Shown: piece by piece, positions 18,453 to 26,627 of the stretch
Layout: every line of letters starts with the position of its first letter
Position numbering within the stretch: the stretch's first letter is position 1
Source: JADKFD01 sp050250665
GTDB lineage: Bacteria; Pseudomonadota; Gammaproteobacteria; Xanthomonadales; SZUA-5
Assembly (NCBI GenBank): GCA_050250665.1
Contig: JBFWOF010000022.1
Coordinates: 32,813 to 96,812 of the forward strand
Length of the DNA: 64,000 nucleotides
Direction of reading: 5' to 3'
Made by a program: the position numbers and the translations under genes
The notes under the pieces: model-generated
What the model saw: the letters and a program-made list of their open reading frames with translations, nothing else
Databases searched by the model: none
What the model was told of the DNA's origin: nothing

Positions 18453-18959
18453 CTAGTTCGGGGTGCAGTTCGCTGGCAGGCGCCAGCACAGGCTAGCGAA
18501 TTCCGGGCGCAGCAGCGACCGCAGCGGAACAGCGTTCGGCAGAATCAGCTCTGGCGCCAGATCCGCCAGCGGCAACAGCACAAAGGCGCGTTCGGGCAGT
18601 CGCGGATGCGGCAGTTGCAGACCGGGCTCGTCGATGATCGCCGATCCGTACAGCAGCAGATCCAGATCCAGCGTGCGCGGTCCGTTGCGGCGGCCGCTGC
18701 TGCGATCGCGGCCCTGCGCCTGTTCGATATCGAGCATGGCCAGCAGCAGCTGCCGTGGCGGCAGCGTGGTGTCGATCGCGGCCACCGCATTGACGTAGTT
18801 GGCCTGATCCGGATCGCCCCAGGGCAAGGAGCCATACAGGGGCGAGACCGCTACCCAGCGACTGCGCGGCAGTTGCTGCAGCGCGCTGACGGCGCGGGCA
18901 ATCTGCTGCTCGGGTCGATCCAGATTGCTGCCGAGGCCGATGTAGGCGCGCTCCGCCAT
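18453..18959 (-). CDS. folK: HPPK, 2-amino-4-hydroxy-6-hydroxymethyldihydropteridine pyrophosphokinase
   Basis: Pyrophosphorylates the pterin in folate synthesis. It has 168 residues. The N-terminal AYIGLGSNL, the SPLYGSLPWG-x-x-D-Q-x-x-YVNAV region and the signature GPRTLDLDLLLYG (with the Mg-binding Asp pair) are all present. It starts 2 nt after the pcnB stop, so it is translationally coupled. Confidence 0.95.
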   Translation of the reverse strand: MAERAYIGLGSNLDRPEQQIARAVSALQQLPRSRWVAVSPLYGSLPWGDPDQANYVNAVAAIDTTLPPRQLLLAMLDIEQAQGRDRSSGRRNGPRTLDLDLLLYGSAIIDEPGLQLPHPRLPERAFVLLPLADLAPELILPNAVPLRSLLRPEFASLCWRLPANCTPN

Positions 18960-18961
18960 CG

Positions 18962-20323
18962 TCAGTCGGCAGGCGCTGCCGGCGCACCCGGCACCCGACG
19001 GCGCCGGCGACGGCGACGCTTGGCCGGCGGCTCCTCCTCTGACGGCAGCGAGGCGGGACCGGCCTTCACCGCCGGCGCGGCCCGGAACAGGGCATCGAAT
19101 TCATTTTCGCCGCAGGTCTGGGCTTTCTCCCAACGCTCGGCAATCGGCCGCAGCAGCGGATCGACCTGGGCGCGCAGGACCATGAAATCAAAGGCTGCGC
19201 GGAAACGCGGATGACGCATCAGCCGGCGCGCGCGGCTGGGTGAATTGGTTTCCAGTCGCGGCTGCAGTTCCCAGATCTCACGGGTGACGATCGAGAACCG
19301 GCGCGGCAGCGCCACCCGCTCCATGGCGTCCTGAAACACGATCTCTGCGGCATCGGCCATCGCGCCCTCGGCGTGGATGTCGATACCGGCGCAGGCCATC
19401 TGGAACGGCTCCCACAGGAAGGCTGCAAACAGGAAGGCCGGCGTAATCGGCTTGTCCTGGGCCACCCGCAGATCGGTACTGCGCAGCGCTGCCCGGATCA
19501 AGGCACCGGCGTAGGGCTGGCCGGTGTCACTGTTGATGCTGACCGAGGGAAACAGGTGCTCGAAAAGGCGCAGTCTGAGCAGCTGCTCATAACTCTTTTC
19601 GGCATGGCCGTAGAGGAACAGCTTCTGCAGGTCGTCGAACAGTCGCGCCGGCGGAATGCCATCGAGCAGATTGGCGAGGCGACCGATCGGCTCCTCGGTG
19701 CCGCGCTCCAGCGTGAAACCGAGCTTGGCTGCCAGGCGCGCAGCACGCAGCATCCGCACCGGATCCTCGCGATAGCGCTGCTCGGGATCGCCGATCAGCC
19801 GCAGCTGACGCTTTTCCAGATCCTGCAGACCGCCGACGAAATCGCGCACCGCGAAGTCATCGATACTGTAATAGAGCGCGTTGACGGTGAAATCGCGGCG
19901 CCGGGCATCTTCTTCCAGTGTGCCAAAGACGTTGTCGCGCAACACCAGCCCTTCCGCCTCGACTTCGCGCTCGGGGTGATCTTCACCCTCGGTGCCGCCG
20001 CCGCGGAAGGTGGTGACTTCAATGATTTCGTTGCCGAAGCGCACGTGGGCGATGACGAAACGGCGACCGATCAGCCGGCAGGTGCGGAAGACCTTGCGGA
20101 TCTCCTCCGGATGGGCGTCGGTGGCCACATCGTAGTCCTTGGGATCACCGCCCAGCAGCAGATCACGCACCGCGCCACCGACCAGGTGGGCCTGATAACC
20201 GGCCTCGCGCAGGCCGTAGAGCACGCGCACTGCAGCGGAGCTGATGCGCTTGCGGGAAATGATGTGCTGTGGCCGCTCAAGCACCAGCGGCTGGTGCTCG
20301 GAATGTATGTCCATGTCGATCAT
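18962..20323 (-). CDS. pcnB: poly(A) polymerase I
   Basis: Adds 3' poly(A) tails that promote RNA decay. It has 453 residues. The nucleotidyltransferase core shows LVGGAVRDLLLGG and DYDVAT with the catalytic Asp pair; RRFVIAHVRFG and REDPVRMLRA follow. The wording GGDPKDYDVAT and the very basic C-terminal tail (a run of about nine Arg) favour PcnB over CCA-adding enzyme. Alternative start at the ATG at 20314. Tightly linked to folK. Confidence 0.92.
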   Translation of the reverse strand: MIDMDIHSEHQPLVLERPQHIISRKRISSAAVRVLYGLREAGYQAHLVGGAVRDLLLGGDPKDYDVATDAHPEEIRKVFRTCRLIGRRFVIAHVRFGNEIIEVTTFRGGGTEGEDHPEREVEAEGLVLRDNVFGTLEEDARRRDFTVNALYYSIDDFAVRDFVGGLQDLEKRQLRLIGDPEQRYREDPVRMLRAARLAAKLGFTLERGTEEPIGRLANLLDGIPPARLFDDLQKLFLYGHAEKSYEQLLRLRLFEHLFPSVSINSDTGQPYAGALIRAALRSTDLRVAQDKPITPAFLFAAFLWEPFQMACAGIDIHAEGAMADAAEIVFQDAMERVALPRRFSIVTREIWELQPRLETNSPSRARRLMRHPRFRAAFDFMVLRAQVDPLLRPIAERWEKAQTCGENEFDALFRAAPAVKAGPASLPSEEEPPAKRRRRRRRRVPGAPAAPAD

Positions 20324-20372
20324 CTACTATCCATGTAGTGAAAAGTTTGCGGGCACTTGGGCCCGCAGCTGG

Positions 20373-20401
20373 TTGTGGCGCGCCTTCGCCACCGCTATTA
20401 T
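20373..20401 (+). promoter_or_regulatory. candidate sigma70 promoter of tRNA-Glu
   Basis: TATTAT at 20396-20401 (5 of 6 to the -10 consensus), with TTGTGG at 20373-20378 and a 17-bp spacer. The following discriminator is GC-rich (CGCAGAG), as is usual for stringently controlled tRNA promoters. Transcription would start about 10 nt before the tRNA. A GC stem (TGCGGGC...GCCCGCA, 20348-20367) sits just upstream and may separate it from divergent pcnB. Confidence 0.6.
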
Positions 20402-20417
20402 CGCAGAGCTCAGCAAA

Positions 20418-20492
20418 GCTCCCTTCGTCTAGCGGTTAGGACGTGGCCCTCTCAAGGCTAAAACACGAGTTCGATTCTCGTAGGGAGCGCCA
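20418..20492 (+). tRNA. tRNA-Glu (anticodon CTC)
   Basis: A 75-nt cloverleaf with encoded CCA. Acceptor GCTCCCT pairs with AGGGAGC, the discriminator is G, then CCA at 20490-20492. The D arm is GTC...GAC. The anticodon loop CTCTCAA gives CTC, which reads GAG. The T arm is ACGAG-TTCGATT-CTCGT. The anticodon stem contains one G-U pair. Confidence 0.96.
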
Positions 20493-20512
20493 AATTCGGT
20501 ACTTGCGCGCCA

Positions 20513-20836
20513 ATGCCCTTTGTTGTCATCGAAAACTGCATCAAGTGCAAGTACACCGACTGCGTCGAAGTCTGTCCGGTGGATTGCTTTCATGAAGGCC
20601 CGAATTTCCTGGCCATCGATCCGGACGAATGCATCGACTGCACGCTGTGCGAGCCCGAATGCCCGGCCAACGCCATCTTCCCCGAAGATGATGTGCCGGC
20701 AGGCCAGGAGCATTTCATCGCGCTGAATCGTGAACTCGCGGCCGGCTGGCCGACGATCACGACCCAGAAAGCGCCGCCGCCTGACGCCAAGGAATGGGAC
20801 GGAAAGCCCGACAAGCTGCGCCTGCTGGAGCGCTGA
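20513..20836 (+). CDS. fdxA: seven-iron ferredoxin FdxA
   Basis: A 107-residue electron carrier with one 3Fe-4S and one 4Fe-4S cluster. Cysteines are at 9, 12, 17, 21 and 25 and at 40, 43, 46 and 50, the Azotobacter FdI-type pattern (CxxxxxxxCxxxCP, then CxxCxxCxxxCP). The C-terminal extension (PPPDAKEWDGKPDK) is characteristic of the FdxA family. The ATG is only 20 nt after the tRNA CCA and I see no clear ribosome site; it may be expressed partly by read-through from the tRNA promoter. Confidence 0.94.
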   Translation: MPFVVIENCIKCKYTDCVEVCPVDCFHEGPNFLAIDPDECIDCTLCEPECPANAIFPEDDVPAGQEHFIALNRELAAGWPTITTQKAPPPDAKEWDGKPDKLRLLER

Positions 20837-20861
20837 TCGCCCGGCTTTCCGACCAGAGGGC

Positions 20862-21455
20862 TCAACGCAGACGCGCTTCGACTGCACCCAGCACCGTCAT
20901 CGCCGGATCATCCTTGCGAGTGGCGCCGGACGCATCCACGACCGTCACGATCGAGCCGGCATCGGCCTGCGCCACCTGCACGATCATTCGCGGCGAGGGC
21001 GCATCAGCGCCGAACATACGCTTGAAGAAGCCGGGCCGAGGCGGCGGCGAAGCCAGTTCGACGTCATAGCTCAAGCCTTCGGGATTCTTCGCCAGCACCT
21101 TGCAGCAGGCACTGCGCTCCAGCGCAATCCCCACCCGTCGGAAAGCGCTGTCGGTGGCATCCGCCAGCGGCAGAACGGCGTTCGCGGCGCGCGGAAAGCC
21201 GCTGCGGGCCACCGCCACGGTATTGCCCAGCGTGGGCGGCGCGGTATCCACATTGCTGGCCACGCCCTGAACAGCCGGGACCTGCAACGCGGGATTGGGC
21301 GCCGGAGCGATCAGATCGCTGGGCACCTTCAAGGGCGGGGTCTCCTTGGCATCTTCGTAGATGATCTGCCGATCCACCCAGCTACAACCCACCTGCAGAC
21401 CCAGGGCCACCATCAGCAGCAGTTTTCTGTGACTGGTCCAGCGCACTCGAGACAT
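20862..21455 (-). CDS. bamC: outer-membrane assembly lipoprotein, BamC (NlpB) family
   Basis: A 197-residue lipoprotein when started at the ATG at 21455. The signal is LLLMVALGLQVGC with lipidated Cys in LQVGC. The mature start is DRQIIYEDAKETPPLKVPSDL, and its Y-x-x-x-x-x-x-PLxVPxDL wording matches the BamC N-terminal tail that wraps BamD. The rest is shorter than E. coli BamC and may have only one folded domain. Position directly after dapA is the same as dapA-bamC in enterics, which supports the call. Confidence 0.78.
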   Translation of the reverse strand: MSRVRWTSHRKLLLMVALGLQVGCSWVDRQIIYEDAKETPPLKVPSDLIAPAPNPALQVPAVQGVASNVDTAPPTLGNTVAVARSGFPRAANAVLPLADATDSAFRRVGIALERSACCKVLAKNPEGLSYDVELASPPPRPGFFKRMFGADAPSPRMIVQVAQADAGSIVTVVDASGATRKDDPAMTVLGAVEARLR

Positions 21456-21505
21456 TCGGTCATCCGTTCCTGTTGTGTTTGATCGCGGCGTTTGCCGGAC
21501 CAGGC

Positions 21506-22405
21506 TCAAGCTGCCAGCGCGGTATCGAGGACCACGCCAGCGTGCCGCAAGGCCTCGCCCAGCGCGGGGCGGTGCTCTGGCGACAAGGGTAACAGCGGCA
21601 GCCTGAGTACATCCTGCATGCGTCGCATCATCGCCAGCCCGGCCTTGACCGGTGTCGGGTTCGGTTCCAGCCCGGAGGCCGCGTACAGGGGCGCAAGCAT
21701 AGCGTCGATTTCCTTCGCTGCCTGCATATTGCCGGCTCGGGCGCTACGGTACAGTTCAGCGCAGGCCGCCGGCACACAATTGGCGACCACCGAAATCAGG
21801 CCGTCGGCGCCGGCGGCGAATGCCCGCAACGCGGTCGGGTCGTCACCACTCAGGACCGCGAAGCCCGGCTGACGCAGTTCCAGCAGCGCCTGCATGCGGG
21901 CCGGATCCGGCAGCGCTTCCTTGACGCCGATGATCTGCGGATGCGGCGCCAGCTGGGCCACGGTTTCAGGCCGCAGATCGACGCCGGTGCGGGAAGGAAC
22001 GTTATAGAGAATGACCGGCAGTCCGCCGGCCTCGGCCAGTTGCCGAAAATGCGCCACCAGGCCCGACTGCGTCGGTCGCGAGTAATAGGGCGTGACCGCC
22101 AGCACCGCATCGGCGCCGACGCCCCGTGCCAGCTGCGCCAGGCGCACGGCCCTGGCCGTCGAGGCGCCACCGGCACCGGCGATCACTGGCACTCGACCAG
22201 CGCTGCGGGAGACAGCGATCTGCAACAGTGCAGCCAGCTCGGATTCTTCCAGGGCGCCGGATTCGCCGGTCGATCCGCCGATCACCAGTCCATGGCTGCC
22301 CTGCTCCAGCTGCCAATCGACCAAAGCCTCGAAGGCCAGCAGATCAAGGGCACCACTGCGCTGAAACGGAGTCACCAAGGCCGGAATGCTGCCGTGTATG
22401 TGCAC
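21506..22405 (-). CDS. dapA: 4-hydroxy-tetrahydrodipicolinate synthase
   Basis: Condenses pyruvate and aspartate semialdehyde toward lysine and diaminopimelate. It has 299 residues and a GTG start. GGSTGESG replaces the usual GTTGES loop. The Tyr motif YNVPSRTG and the Schiff-base Lys in IIGVKEA are present, as is SGDDPTAL. bamC follows 50 bp downstream on the same strand. It is divergent from gcvR. No strong ribosome site is visible before the GTG. Confidence 0.93.
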   Translation of the reverse strand: MHIHGSIPALVTPFQRSGALDLLAFEALVDWQLEQGSHGLVIGGSTGESGALEESELAALLQIAVSRSAGRVPVIAGAGGASTARAVRLAQLARGVGADAVLAVTPYYSRPTQSGLVAHFRQLAEAGGLPVILYNVPSRTGVDLRPETVAQLAPHPQIIGVKEALPDPARMQALLELRQPGFAVLSGDDPTALRAFAAGADGLISVVANCVPAACAELYRSARAGNMQAAKEIDAMLAPLYAASGLEPNPTPVKAGLAMMRRMQDVLRLPLLPLSPEHRPALGEALRHAGVVLDTALAA

Positions 22406-22536
22406 GAATGCTGGAGTCCATGGTAAAGCTGACCCCCGATCTTACTTGCGGCATTTCCGAGCTGACAAGTATCCTGTGGGGCTCAATCGGGCGTCCCATC
22501 GGGCAGCTCGTGCCTCCGCCCCTTCAGCTGAAGACC

Positions 22537-23097
22537 GTGTCCGAACCCAATCCCCGCCCGAACGTCCCCGAGAATCATCTGCTGATCTCGGCCATCGCAC
22601 CCAATTCGGTGGCACTGCTGACCTATATCGGCAAGCGTGTGCTGGATGCCGGCTGCAATCTGCTGGAGGCGCGCGTGGCCTTGCTGGGTCAGGAAGTGTC
22701 GGTGCTGCTGCTGGCGTCGGGCTCCTGGGACGCCATCGCCAAGTGCGAGTCGGCGCTGGGCAAGGTGCAGCGTGACGACCAGATGGTGCTGACCATGCGC
22801 CGCACCAGCTCACGCGAGCTGACCGGCAGCAGTCTGCCCTACACGGTGGAAGTCATTGCCGCTGATCGCCCCGGCATTCTCTACCAGCTGGCGGAGTTCT
22901 TCTCGCGCCGCGGCATCAGCGTGGAAGCGCTGAACTCTTCGCGCTATCGCGCCGCACAGACCGGCGCGGAGATGTTCTCGGCCCAGATCTCCATCGGCAT
23001 TCCGGCAGCAGCGCATATTTCCAGCCTTCGTGAGGATTTCCTGGAGTTCTGCGACACCCTCAATCTGGACGCCATTCTGGAGCCGATCAAGGGCTAG
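22537..23097 (+). CDS. gcvR: glycine cleavage system transcriptional repressor GcvR (two ACT domains)
   Basis: An ACT-domain protein that in E. coli binds glycine and GcvA to control gcvTHP. I start at the GTG at 22537 (VSEPNPRPNVPENHLL), giving 186 residues against about 190 in E. coli. The open frame extends upstream through ATGs at 22408 and 22420, but these would add an unrelated N-terminus. The first ACT spans about 13-90 (LLISAIAPNSVALL ... GSWDAIAKCESAL). The second spans about 100-180 (YTVEVIAADRPGILYQLAEFF). It lies divergent to dapA, a conserved gcvR-dapA neighbourhood in gammaproteobacteria. Confidence 0.85.
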   Translation: MSEPNPRPNVPENHLLISAIAPNSVALLTYIGKRVLDAGCNLLEARVALLGQEVSVLLLASGSWDAIAKCESALGKVQRDDQMVLTMRRTSSRELTGSSLPYTVEVIAADRPGILYQLAEFFSRRGISVEALNSSRYRAAQTGAEMFSAQISIGIPAAAHISSLREDFLEFCDTLNLDAILEPIKG

Positions 23098-23220
23098 CCG
23101 GCATTTCTCACACCTGCGCGGGCTAGATCCGACAGCTGACCGGCCGTCTGGAGTCACGCGCACGGCTCGTTTTTTTTGGGCATTCTCGGAGGGCACACAG
23201 CGCCTGAGCCCGGAGACCCA

Positions 23221-24618
23221 ATGAGTCAGAAGAAGCGGATCTATGTTCTGGACACCAATGTACTGATGCACGACCCCAGCGCCGTGTTCCGCTTCGAGGA
23301 GCACGATGTCTATCTGCCCATGATGGTGCTGGAGGAACTGGACGCCGCCAAGAAGGGCACCTCGGAAGTCTCGCGCAATGTGCGCCAGGTCAGCCGCTTC
23401 CTCAACGAACTGCTGGAAGCCAACGGCGCCAACACGCTGGACAAGGGCATTGCCCTGAAGCGTCCCGATGGCCTCGATCTCGGACGCCACAAGCCGCGCG
23501 GTCATTTGCGCTTCCAGACCACCGCCAACAAGGCCAACGGCCACAGCTTCGGCACGGTGATCCCGGACAACCAGATTCTGCACGCGGTGCTGCAGCTGCG
23601 CGAAGACCATCCGCGCACGCCGGTGGTGCTGGTCACCAAGGACATCAATCTGCGGATCAAGGCCAAGATCCACGGAATCTCGGCCGAGGACTACGAGAAC
23701 GATCGGGCGCTGGACGATCTGGCGCTGCTCTACACCGGCGTCGATCTGCTCACGCCGGAGTTCTGGGGGCGGCATCCGGAGCTGGAATCCTGGTCGGAGC
23801 GCGGTCGCACCTACTATCGGGTCAAGCTCAAGCGCAACGAGCGCTGGCACCCGAACCAGTTCCTGCATTTCGGCGACGACAATCAGGTCGCGCTGCGGGT
23901 GCTCAGGGTCGAGGGCGGCAAGGCGGTGCTGCAGATCGTCGATGACTACCAGAACAACCCGCATCGGGTCTGGGGTATCAGCGCCCGCAATCGCGAGCAG
24001 AATTTCGGGCTCAATGTGCTGATGGATCCGGAAGTCGACTTCGTGACCCTGCTCGGCACGGCCGGCACTGGCAAGACCCTGCTCGCCCTGGCCGCCGGCC
24101 TGGCCCAGACCATGGACCAGCAGCGCTACAAGGAGATCATCGTCACCCGGGCGACGGTACCGGTGGGCGAGGACATCGGCTTTCTGCCCGGCACCGAAGA
24201 AGAGAAGATGACGCCATGGATGGGCGCGCTCAACGACAATCTGGAAGTGCTGGCCAGCCCGCAGGATTCCAGCAACTGGGCCCGCCAGGCCACCAACGAT
24301 CTGCTGTCCTCGCGGATCAAGGTGCGTTCGATGAGCTTCATGCGCGGACGTACCTTCCTGTCGCGCTACGTCATCGTCGACGAGGCCCAGAACCTGACCC
24401 CCAAGCAGATGAAGACGCTGCTGACCCGCGCCGGACCCGGCACCAAGATGGTGTGCCTGGGCAATGTCGAGCAGATCGACACGCCCTATCTGACCGAAAC
24501 CACCTCTGGTCTGACCTTTGCCGTCGACCGCTTCCAGTACTGGCCGCACAGCGCACACATCACCCTGCGCCGCGGCGAGCGCTCACGCCTGGCCGATTTC
24601 GCGTCGGAGGTGTTGTAG
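23221..24618 (+). CDS. PhoH family ATPase with N-terminal PIN domain
   Basis: A 465-residue protein. Residues 1-160 are a PIN ribonuclease-type domain (IYVLDTNVLMHDP with the first acidic residue, later VLVTKDINLRIKA). Residues about 255-460 are the PhoH ATPase, with Walker A GTAGTGKT at 279-286 and Walker B YVIVDEAQN near 385. The family (YlaK/PhoH2 type) couples RNA cleavage with RNA unwinding. The ATG at 23221 follows GGAGACCCA; an in-frame TTG at 23176 is unlikely. An approximately 700-bp tandem-repeat field follows it. Confidence 0.92.
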   Translation: MSQKKRIYVLDTNVLMHDPSAVFRFEEHDVYLPMMVLEELDAAKKGTSEVSRNVRQVSRFLNELLEANGANTLDKGIALKRPDGLDLGRHKPRGHLRFQTTANKANGHSFGTVIPDNQILHAVLQLREDHPRTPVVLVTKDINLRIKAKIHGISAEDYENDRALDDLALLYTGVDLLTPEFWGRHPELESWSERGRTYYRVKLKRNERWHPNQFLHFGDDNQVALRVLRVEGGKAVLQIVDDYQNNPHRVWGISARNREQNFGLNVLMDPEVDFVTLLGTAGTGKTLLALAAGLAQTMDQQRYKEIIVTRATVPVGEDIGFLPGTEEEKMTPWMGALNDNLEVLASPQDSSNWARQATNDLLSSRIKVRSMSFMRGRTFLSRYVIVDEAQNLTPKQMKTLLTRAGPGTKMVCLGNVEQIDTPYLTETTSGLTFAVDRFQYWPHSAHITLRRGERSRLADFASEVL

Positions 24619-25326
24619 GCGGACCACAAGCTTGGGGACGGGGAGCAGCGGAGCAAGCTCCGCTCTACCAGAGCATCGGTGTACGAGGCTGTCGTAGTGC
24701 CAAGTTTGCTCGGCAGGGTCTGCGGCGCTTCGAGCTCCTGTAGGTCCCGACTTGTCTGGACGCTACGGCCCTGTCCCGGCCAGGAGCGTTCGGACAAGTC
24801 CGAACCCACAACAGCCAAGGCAGCGGAGCAAGCTCCGCTCTACCAGAGCATCGGTGCACGAGGCTGTCGTAGTGCCGAGCTTGCTCGGCAGGGTCTGCGG
24901 CATTTGCATCTGTGCCCTCGACAAAAGCCAAGAGCCGAGCAAGAGCAGCGGAGCAAGCTCCGCTCTACCAAAGCACCGGTGTACGAGGCTGTCGTAGTGC
25001 CGAGCTTGCTCGGCAGGACCTGCGGCATTTTCGTCCGTGCCCTCGACAGAAGCCAGAAGCCGAGGAAAAGCAGCGGAGCAAGCTCCGCTCTACCAGAGCA
25101 TTGGTGTACGTGGCTGTCGTAGTGCCGAGCTTGCTCGGCAGGGTCAGCGGTGCTTTTGGCTCCTGTAGGTCCAGAATAGTCTGGACGCTACGGCCCTGTG
25201 CCGGCCAGAAGCGTTCGGACAAGTCCGAACCCACAACAGCCTAGGCAGCGGAGCAAGCTCCGCTCTACCAGATCGTTGGGGTGCAAGCCTTTGCCGTTGC
25301 TGCCGGGCTTGCCCGGCAGGCGTGCT
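24619..25326. repeat. hairpin-repeat array (GCGGAGCAAGCTCCGC family)
   Basis: No gene. GCGGAGCAAGCTCCGC occurs at 24648, 24833, 24948, 25073 and 25248. Four of the five copies are followed by a linker and the palindrome CCGAGCTTGCTCGG or a variant of it. Between copies lie two inserts that pair a G-T-C-C-x-G-A type palindrome (24744-24761; 25169-25186) with GTTCGGACAAGTCCGAAC (24788-24805; 25213-25230). The same unit forms the array at 49000-49497. The small ORFs on both strands are artefacts of the palindromes. Confidence 0.85.
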
Positions 25327-26499
25327 TCAGAACCTGAGGTTCCACATGGCTTCGAACTCGAAATGAGTCGAGTCGGTGGGATCCACGTTGCGGGCGAAGG
25401 GTGAGCCCAGCACGTATTCGGCGCCGGCATAGCTGGCCGTCAAGCGCACTTCACCCAGGGTGCCCAGTGAGCGGCCGAGACCCAGCGACCAGTTGGAATC
25501 GCTCTGGATACCCGAAATCGCCTGCTGCAACAGCGGCGCGGTGGGATTGGGCTGCAGACTGGTGCTGTAGCGCAGGGCCCACTGCCAACGCTGATCGCCG
25601 CCTTGAAGGGCTGCGGAATAGACGGTCAGGTCTTCCCAGGCAAAACTGGGGCTGGAGCTGTCTCCCAGCAGGGACAGGAAACGGTTCGGCAGCGCGTAGC
25701 TGGAGAAGCCGTTGATGTCGCTGTAGAACACATGCTCGGCCCCAAGCACCAGCTGCGCTCCAGGCGCCAGCTGTGCCGACACGCCAAACGCTGCAGATGC
25801 CGGAATGTCCAGATCACCAGGCTCGGAATAGACGCCTTGATAGGACTTGTAGGTGTTCATGTCCACGCGCGAGCGCAGGCCCATGCTCCAGCTGACCCGG
25901 TCGGCCACGGGTGCGCCGATGGCGAAAGCCAGGCCGGTGCCCCGCGACTCCTCGGTGCTGACCGCAGATCCCGGCAACTGGCTGTCGGGCGAATCCACCA
26001 GTGGCGACAGGGTGCCACTGGCGAAGCGCTGGTCGGCAAAGACCGCATCCACGCCGATGGAGAAACCTGCATTCGACTGTACGAACAGGCCGGAGGTCAG
26101 CACCCGCCGGTCCAGCGAACCATCACTGATGGCGGACACGGTGGGATCGCTGCTGGCTTGCAGCCGCGAGTCAGGACGATCGGTGAGGCGCATGGCGCGC
26201 GCGAACAGAGTCCAGTCCTGCCCGGATGCCAGCGGCACCACCAGCAGATCACTGATCACCCTGCTCAAGGGATTGAGCGATGGCGCTTCGGCCAGCGCCT
26301 CAAGCTCTACCCAGGAAAAATTGGGCGCCAGCCGCTGGGCGGCCGCGACCCGCAACGGACCCCGGAGCACGGTCTTGGTCGACGTGCCGGAATCCCCCAA
26401 ATAACCGTTGGCCGGCTGCTGGGCTAAGAGAAAAGAAGGGACGGCGAGGAGTAAACTCGCCGTCCCAATCAAAGTTTTCAAGTGTGCTCTCGCCTGCAT
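25327..26499 (-). CDS. outer-membrane beta-barrel protein, possibly FadL/OmpP1-like
   Basis: A 390-residue protein when started at the ATG at 26499. The signal peptide runs LKTLIGTASLLLAVPSFLLA-QQ. The mature part has many alternating amphipathic strands, with wording like RVSWSMGLRSRVDMNTYKS and LAPGAQLVLGAEHVFYS. It ends in the C-terminal motif W-N-L-R-F, with terminal Phe as required for Bam-dependent insertion. This fits a FadL-type or similar transport porin; the exact family is not certain. A TTG start closer to the signal peptide (just after GGCGAGAG) is also possible. The signal-peptide codons form a perfect 11-bp hairpin (26438-26466). Confidence 0.65.
   Translation of the reverse strand: MQARAHLKTLIGTASLLLAVPSFLLAQQPANGYLGDSGTSTKTVLRGPLRVAAAQRLAPNFSWVELEALAEAPSLNPLSRVISDLLVVPLASGQDWTLFARAMRLTDRPDSRLQASSDPTVSAISDGSLDRRVLTSGLFVQSNAGFSIGVDAVFADQRFASGTLSPLVDSPDSQLPGSAVSTEESRGTGLAFAIGAPVADRVSWSMGLRSRVDMNTYKSYQGVYSEPGDLDIPASAAFGVSAQLAPGAQLVLGAEHVFYSDINGFSSYALPNRFLSLLGDSSSPSFAWEDLTVYSAALQGGDQRWQWALRYSTSLQPNPTAPLLQQAISGIQSDSNWSLGLGRSLGTLGEVRLTASYAGAEYVLGSPFARNVDPTDSTHFEFEAMWNLRF
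26438..26466 (-). promoter_or_regulatory. terminator-like hairpin inside signal-peptide codons
   Basis: GGGACGGCGAG (26438-26448) is perfectly complementary to 26456-26466 around a 7-nt loop. On the minus strand it is followed by TTCTTTTCTCTT. It lies inside the signal-peptide codons of the beta-barrel gene, so it could attenuate transcription or slow translation early in the gene. Confidence 0.6.
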
Positions 26500-26512
26500 G
26501 CCCCTGAAGCCC

Positions 26513-26613
26513 GCTAGAAGAGAAGGAGTGTTGCTTCTAGCCGACGCCAGAATCGCAAAAAAACAACAGCGCGTCAAGTACGCAACACTCTCTATTTTTC
26601 GTTGTTTTTTTGC
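26513..26613. repeat. two inverted repeats in the barrel/thiD divergent promoter region
   Basis: GCTAGAAG (26513-26520) pairs with 26534-26541. GCAAAAAAACAAC (26555-26567) pairs perfectly with 26601-26613 across 33 nt. The stretch is markedly AT-richer than its surroundings. It separates the minus-strand barrel gene from thiD and probably holds both promoters. No thiamine riboswitch signature was found. Confidence 0.7.
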
Positions 26614-26627
26614 CACAGGACTGACTC

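Noticed and set aside
24619..25326. CRISPR-like array
   Set aside because: Repeat spacing is irregular (115-185 bp), the intervening sequences are themselves repeats, and there are no cas genes.
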